In this document: positions 5,595 through 8,679 of the stretch, piece by piece
Layout of the letters: the number at the start of each line of letters is the position of its first letter
Numbering within the stretch: the first letter of the stretch is position 1
Program-made: the position numbers and the translations under genes
From: an uncultured Bacteroidales bacterium
Lineage (GTDB): Bacteria; Bacteroidota; Bacteroidia; Bacteroidales; UBA3663
Direction of reading: 5' to 3'
DNA length: 8,679 bases
Assembly (NCBI GenBank): GCA_905236195.1
Contig: CAJOOX010000031.1
Span: 1-8,679 of the forward strand
Notes under the pieces: model-generated
The model's database searches: none
What the model was told of the DNA's origin: nothing
The model's input: the letters and a program-made list of their open reading frames with translations, nothing else

Positions 5595-6041
5595 ATGGTA
5601 TTAGATTCCCTCGCTAATGCAGACCTCTATGTCAGCCTGCACCCCGCTTTTAAGAAAGCATTTGACTACATCAAGTCAACAGATTTCTCCAAACTCGAGC
5701 CTCAGAAGATCTATCTGGACGAGAAAAATCTGTTTGTGAATTTCACCGAAATCACCGGTAAGGATGCACAGACAGCCAAGATGGAGAGCCACAAGGATTA
5801 CATCGACATCCAGGTTGCAATCGAGCAGGACGAGCAGATGGGTTATACACCCGTTTGCGACCTCAAGGACGTGCGTGATGCCTATAATCCTGAGAAGGAC
5901 GTTATGTTCTGGAAGGATCCCGCCCAGGTGATGCTGACCGTCAAGAAAGGCCAGTTCGCAATCTTCTTCCCCGAGGACGGCCATCAGCCCGGTATCGGCG
6001 AAGGCAAGTGGAAGAAAGTCATTGTAAAAGTTAAGCTCTGA
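5595..6041 (+). CDS. YhcH/YjgK/YiaL family protein (cupin-like, possible sugar anomerase)
   Basis: The 148-residue product is full length for the YhcH/YjgK/YiaL (DUF386, EbgC-like) family, which folds as a small cupin-like beta-barrel. Family hallmarks are ESHKDYIDIQ (64-73), with candidate metal ligands E64 and H66, and FFPEDGHQPG (124-133), with H130. There is no signal peptide or membrane segment, so the protein is cytoplasmic. E. coli YhcH (NanQ) is an N-acetylneuraminate anomerase, YjgK is TabA, and EbgC modulates a beta-galactosidase, so a role on free sugars is plausible but the substrate is unknown. No sialic-acid genes are nearby. Instead glgB starts 7 nt after the stop, so the two are almost surely co-transcribed from the promoter at 5460-5491. 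The start at 5595 has no Shine-Dalgarno motif but gives the typical N-terminus (MVLDSLANADLY). Confidence 0.9.
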   Translation: MVLDSLANADLYVSLHPAFKKAFDYIKSTDFSKLEPQKIYLDEKNLFVNFTEITGKDAQTAKMESHKDYIDIQVAIEQDEQMGYTPVCDLKDVRDAYNPEKDVMFWKDPAQVMLTVKKGQFAIFFPEDGHQPGIGEGKWKKVIVKVKL

Positions 6042-6048
6042 TACCGTA

Positions 6049-8175
6049 ATGAAAAAACAAGTTCCCGCCAAGACGCGCAAAATCATTTCTGTGCCCAAAA
6101 ACGCAGACCAGATCCTTGCAACCGGAGACGATATCCAGATTGCAGATTGGATGAACGGACTCCAGCCCGACCGTTTTGGTATCATCAAACGCGATCCCTA
6201 TCTCGCGCCCTATAGCGATGCCATCGTAGGCCGCTATAAATACATGCTTTGGAAGGCCCATGAACTTACCCGTGAAGCCGGTTCGCTTTCCGCAATGGCT
6301 TCCGGCTATCTCTATTTCGGTCTTCACAAGAAAGGGTCCAAGTGGATTTTCCGTGAGTGGGCTCCCAATGCTACCAAGATCTACCTGGTGGGCGAATTCA
6401 ACAATTGGGAGGAACGCGAGGATTACGCCCTCACGAAAATCAACGACGGCGGCGTCTGGGAAATCATCCTTCCCCTCGACGCCATGCACCACAAGGACCT
6501 CTACAAACTCCACGTCTATTGGGACGGAGGCTGGGGCGAACGCATCCCCGCATGGGTGAACCGCGTAGTGCAGGACGACGAAACCAAGATTTTCTCGGCC
6601 CAGGTATGGGAACCTTCCCACAGCTATAAGTTCAAGGTTGAGAACTTCGTGCCCCGCACGGAACCCCTCCTAATCTACGAGTGCCACATCGGTATGGCCA
6701 CCAGCGAGGAGAAGGTAGGCTCCTACGACGAATTCCGCAAGAATGTGCTCCCGCGTGTCAAGAAACTGGGCTACACAGCCATTCAGATCATGGCCATTCA
6801 GGAACATCCCTACTATGGTTCCTTTGGCTATCATGTGAGCAATTTCTTTGCTCCTTCGTCGCGTTTCGGTACGCCCGATGATCTCAAGCGCCTTATCGAC
6901 GAAGCCCACGAGATGGGTATTGCCGTCATTATGGACATTGTCCACAGCCACGCAGTCAAGAACGAGGTCGAGGGCCTTGGCAATTTCTGCGGCATGCCCG
7001 ACCAGTATTTCTACCCCGGCGGCCGTCGCGAACACCCGGCTTGGGACAGCCTCTGTTTCAACTATGCTTCGAACGAGGTGCTCCATTTCCTCCTTTCCAA
7101 CTGCAAGTACTGGCTCGACGAGTTCAAGTTCGACGGTTTCCGTTTCGACGGCGTGACCTCGATGCTCAATCTGAGCCACGGCCTGGGACAGGACTTCGGC
7201 AGTTACGACGACTACTACAACGGAACGCAGGACGGCGATGCCATCTGCTACCTCACGCTGGCCAACAAACTCATCCACGAATTCAATCCCCACGCAATCA
7301 CGATTGCCGAGGAGATGAGCGGTATGCCCGGTCTGGCCGCTGCCATCGAGGACGGCGGTATGGGCTTCGACTATCGTCTGGCCATGGGTATTCCTGACTA
7401 CTGGATCAAGACCCTCAAGGAAAAACGCGACGAGGACTGGAACACCACCGATATCTATTGGACGATGACCAACCGCAGGGCCGACGAGAAGACCATTTCC
7501 TATGTCGAGAGCCACGACCAGGCGCTGGTGGGCGACAAGACCATCATCTTCCGACTCATCGATGCCAAGATGTACTGGCACATGATGGAGAATGACGACG
7601 ACTTCGATGTGAACCGCGGTATTGCCCTCCACAAGATGATCCGACTCATCACTCTCTCCACCATCAACGGCGGTTACCTCAACTTCATGGGCAACGAATT
7701 CGGTCATCCCGAATGGATTGACTTCCCGCGCGAAGGCAACGGCTGGAGCTACAAGTATGCACGACGTCAATGGGATCTGGTTGACCGTAAGGAACTCAAA
7801 TACAAGTTCCTCAACAAGTTCGACGAGGATGAGATTCATTTGGTCGAAGGCGTCAAGAAGTTCAACGAACTGCCCCTGGTTCCCATCTGGGACAATCGTG
7901 GCGACCACGTGATTGCCTATATGCGCGGCAACCTGCTTTTCGTCTTCAATTTCGACGGACAGCGTTCGTTCACCGAGTATGGCTTCCTCTGCCCGAAGGG
8001 TCAGTACGAACTCGTGCTCGACACCGATGCTCCCCAGTATGGCGGTTTCGGATTTGTGGATCCCAATGCGGACTATGAGACTAACTACGACCCGCTCTAT
8101 GAGGGTGACGGCAAGGGTTGGCTCAAGCTCTATATCCCCGCGCGTTCAGCGTTGGTATTCCGCAAGAAAAATTAA
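6049..8175 (+). CDS. glgB: 1,4-alpha-glucan branching enzyme, GH13 subfamily 8 type
   Basis: This 708-residue cytoplasmic enzyme transfers alpha-1,4-glucan chains to make alpha-1,6 branches in glycogen. The order is an N-terminal helical segment, a CBM48 domain starting near FREWAP (101-106) and including VGEFNNWEE, a GH13 (beta/alpha)8 barrel from about 215 to 600, and a C-terminal all-beta domain. Catalytic regions are intact: MDIVHSH (D296, H301), DGFRFDGVTSM (R365, nucleophile D367), TIAEEMSG (acid/base E421) and YVESHDQALVGDKT (H489, transition-state D490). The forms ESHDQALVGDKT and EFGHPEWIDFPREG are those of the eukaryote-like GH13_8 branching enzymes, known also in Bacteroidota, rather than E. 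coli-type GH13_9. The first 28 residues are lysine-rich and probably flexible. The start at 6049 lies 7 nt after the yhcH stop. No glgA, glgC or glgP is in the window, so the remaining glycogen genes lie elsewhere. A terminator follows 21 nt downstream. Confidence 0.96.
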   Translation: MKKQVPAKTRKIISVPKNADQILATGDDIQIADWMNGLQPDRFGIIKRDPYLAPYSDAIVGRYKYMLWKAHELTREAGSLSAMASGYLYFGLHKKGSKWIFREWAPNATKIYLVGEFNNWEEREDYALTKINDGGVWEIILPLDAMHHKDLYKLHVYWDGGWGERIPAWVNRVVQDDETKIFSAQVWEPSHSYKFKVENFVPRTEPLLIYECHIGMATSEEKVGSYDEFRKNVLPRVKKLGYTAIQIMAIQEHPYYGSFGYHVSNFFAPSSRFGTPDDLKRLIDEAHEMGIAVIMDIVHSHAVKNEVEGLGNFCGMPDQYFYPGGRREHPAWDSLCFNYASNEVLHFLLSNCKYWLDEFKFDGFRFDGVTSMLNLSHGLGQDFGSYDDYYNGTQDGDAICYLTLANKLIHEFNPHAITIAEEMSGMPGLAAAIEDGGMGFDYRLAMGIPDYWIKTLKEKRDEDWNTTDIYWTMTNRRADEKTISYVESHDQALVGDKTIIFRLIDAKMYWHMMENDDDFDVNRGIALHKMIRLITLSTINGGYLNFMGNEFGHPEWIDFPREGNGWSYKYARRQWDLVDRKELKYKFLNKFDEDEIHLVEGVKKFNELPLVPIWDNRGDHVIAYMRGNLLFVFNFDGQRSFTEYGFLCPKGQYELVLDTDAPQYGGFGFVDPNADYETNYDPLYEGDGKGWLKLYIPARSALVFRKKN

Positions 8176-8196
8176 TAGTTATACCCTTTCATATTC

Positions 8197-8227
8197 AGCC
8201 TCAGACTATTTCAGCCTGAGGCTTTTT
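8197..8227 (+). terminator. Rho-independent-type terminator after glgB
   Basis: AGCCTCAG (8197-8204) and CTGAGGCT (8216-8223) form a perfect 8-bp stem with an 11-nt loop, followed by five T residues (8223-8227, the first also in the stem). It should end the yhcH-glgB transcript. The radA ATG lies only 8 nt after the T-tract. The octamer TTCAGCCT occurs twice here (8194-8201 and 8210-8217). Confidence 0.8.
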
Positions 8228-8235
8228 GACACATT

Positions 8236-8679
8236 ATGAAAACCAAGACAGCCTTTTTCTGCTCCTCGTGCGGATGTGAGGAACCCAAGTGGTTCGGCCG
8301 TTGTCCGTCATGCGGCGAGTGGGGCACCTGCGTTGAGGAAGTGGTTTCTGCCAAACCAGACAAAGGTGGGAGCCATGCGGGCGCACTTCAGTTGCCCGGC
8401 CAGAAAGAGAAACCCCGGAGACTTTCCGAAATCGAGGGCGTCGAGGAACCCCGAATCGACTTGCATGACGAAGAACTCAACCGTGTGCTGGGCGGCGGTC
8501 TCGTACCCGGCAGCATGGTGTTGTTGGGCGGCGACCCGGGTATCGGCAAATCCACGCTGGTGCTCCAAACTGTTATGCACATCAACGACAAACGCGTCCT
8601 CTATGTTTCGGGTGAGGAGAGTGCCTATCAGCTCAAGATGCGGGCCGAACGGCTGGCGGCAGGCGGACCGATGCCCCAC
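8236..8679 (+). CDS. radA: DNA repair protein RadA (Sms), 3' end beyond window
   Basis: The first 148 codons of RadA, a RecA-family ATPase that drives branch migration and processes recombination intermediates. The N-terminal C4 zinc finger is intact (C9-x2-C12 and C23-x2-C26, with the family's KWFGRCPSCGEWGT context), followed by a linker and the RecA-like core. That core begins LNRVLGGGLVPGS (81-93), then the Walker A motif GGDPGIGKST (98-107, K105) and VLYVSGEES (121-129). The RadA-specific KNRFG motif and the Lon-like C-terminal domain are beyond the edge. The start at 8236 gives the standard N-terminus (MKTKTAFFCSSCG). The gene directly follows the glgB terminator and has no recognisable TAnnTTTG promoter in the short gap. 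Confidence 0.96.
   Translation, partial: MKTKTAFFCSSCGCEEPKWFGRCPSCGEWGTCVEEVVSAKPDKGGSHAGALQLPGQKEKPRRLSEIEGVEEPRIDLHDEELNRVLGGGLVPGSMVLLGGDPGIGKSTLVLQTVMHINDKRVLYVSGEESAYQLKMRAERLAAGGPMPH

Noticed and set aside
6670..7908. Long open frame on the minus strand opposite glgB (412 codons)
   Set aside because: It lies wholly inside a strongly conserved gene and its product (rich in V, E, H) has no recognisable motif. It is a mirror of glgB codon usage.
8181..8190. ATACCCTTTC as a radA -7 box
   Set aside because: It does not fit TAnnTTTG and has no TTTG at the right distance upstream.

Overview
The window looks like chromosomal DNA of a Bacteroidota bacterium, most likely Bacteroidales. The evidence is three copies of the characteristic -7 promoter box TAnnTTTG (one with a TTTG -33 box 20 nt upstream), A-rich translation leaders without Shine-Dalgarno sites, a eukaryote-like (GH13_8-type) glycogen branching enzyme, and Bacteroidota-style versions of AddB and of an ECF sigma cassette. 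Genus cannot be fixed from what is visible. Coding DNA is moderately GC-rich and the intergenic DNA is strongly AT-rich. No tRNA, rRNA, CRISPR array, insertion sequence or phage gene was seen.

Layout: (1) Bases 1-595, minus strand, hold the 5' two-thirds or so of a dipeptide (L-Ala-D/L-Glu) epimerase gene of the enolase superfamily. (2) Bases 596-752 form a short divergent promoter region with the same octamer, TATCTTTG, as the -7 box on each strand. (3) Bases 753-3665 encode an AddB-like recombination nuclease with an iron-staple PD-(D/E)XK domain and no visible P-loop. (4) Bases 3717-5328 carry a compact three-gene cassette in the same direction: an ECF sigma factor, a single-pass membrane protein that is a likely anti-sigma factor, and a secreted Spy/CpxP-like helical protein. 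(5) Bases 5329-5594 are a regulatory gap with a near-ideal Bacteroidota promoter, two consecutive inverted repeats and an upstream direct repeat. (6) Bases 5595-8175 are a two-gene operon: a YhcH/YjgK/YiaL-family protein, then the branching enzyme glgB 7 nt later. (7) After a Rho-independent-type terminator come the first 148 codons of radA, cut by the window edge.

Functionally, this is core metabolism and genome maintenance: cell-wall peptide recycling (epimerase), double-strand-break processing (addB, radA), and glycogen branching (glgB). An envelope-signalling module sits in the middle. The parts most worth a second look are that sigma/anti-sigma/periplasmic cassette, whose order recalls the metal-responsive CnrH/CnrY/CnrX system, the structured leader before yhcH-glgB, and the almost leaderless promoter of addB.
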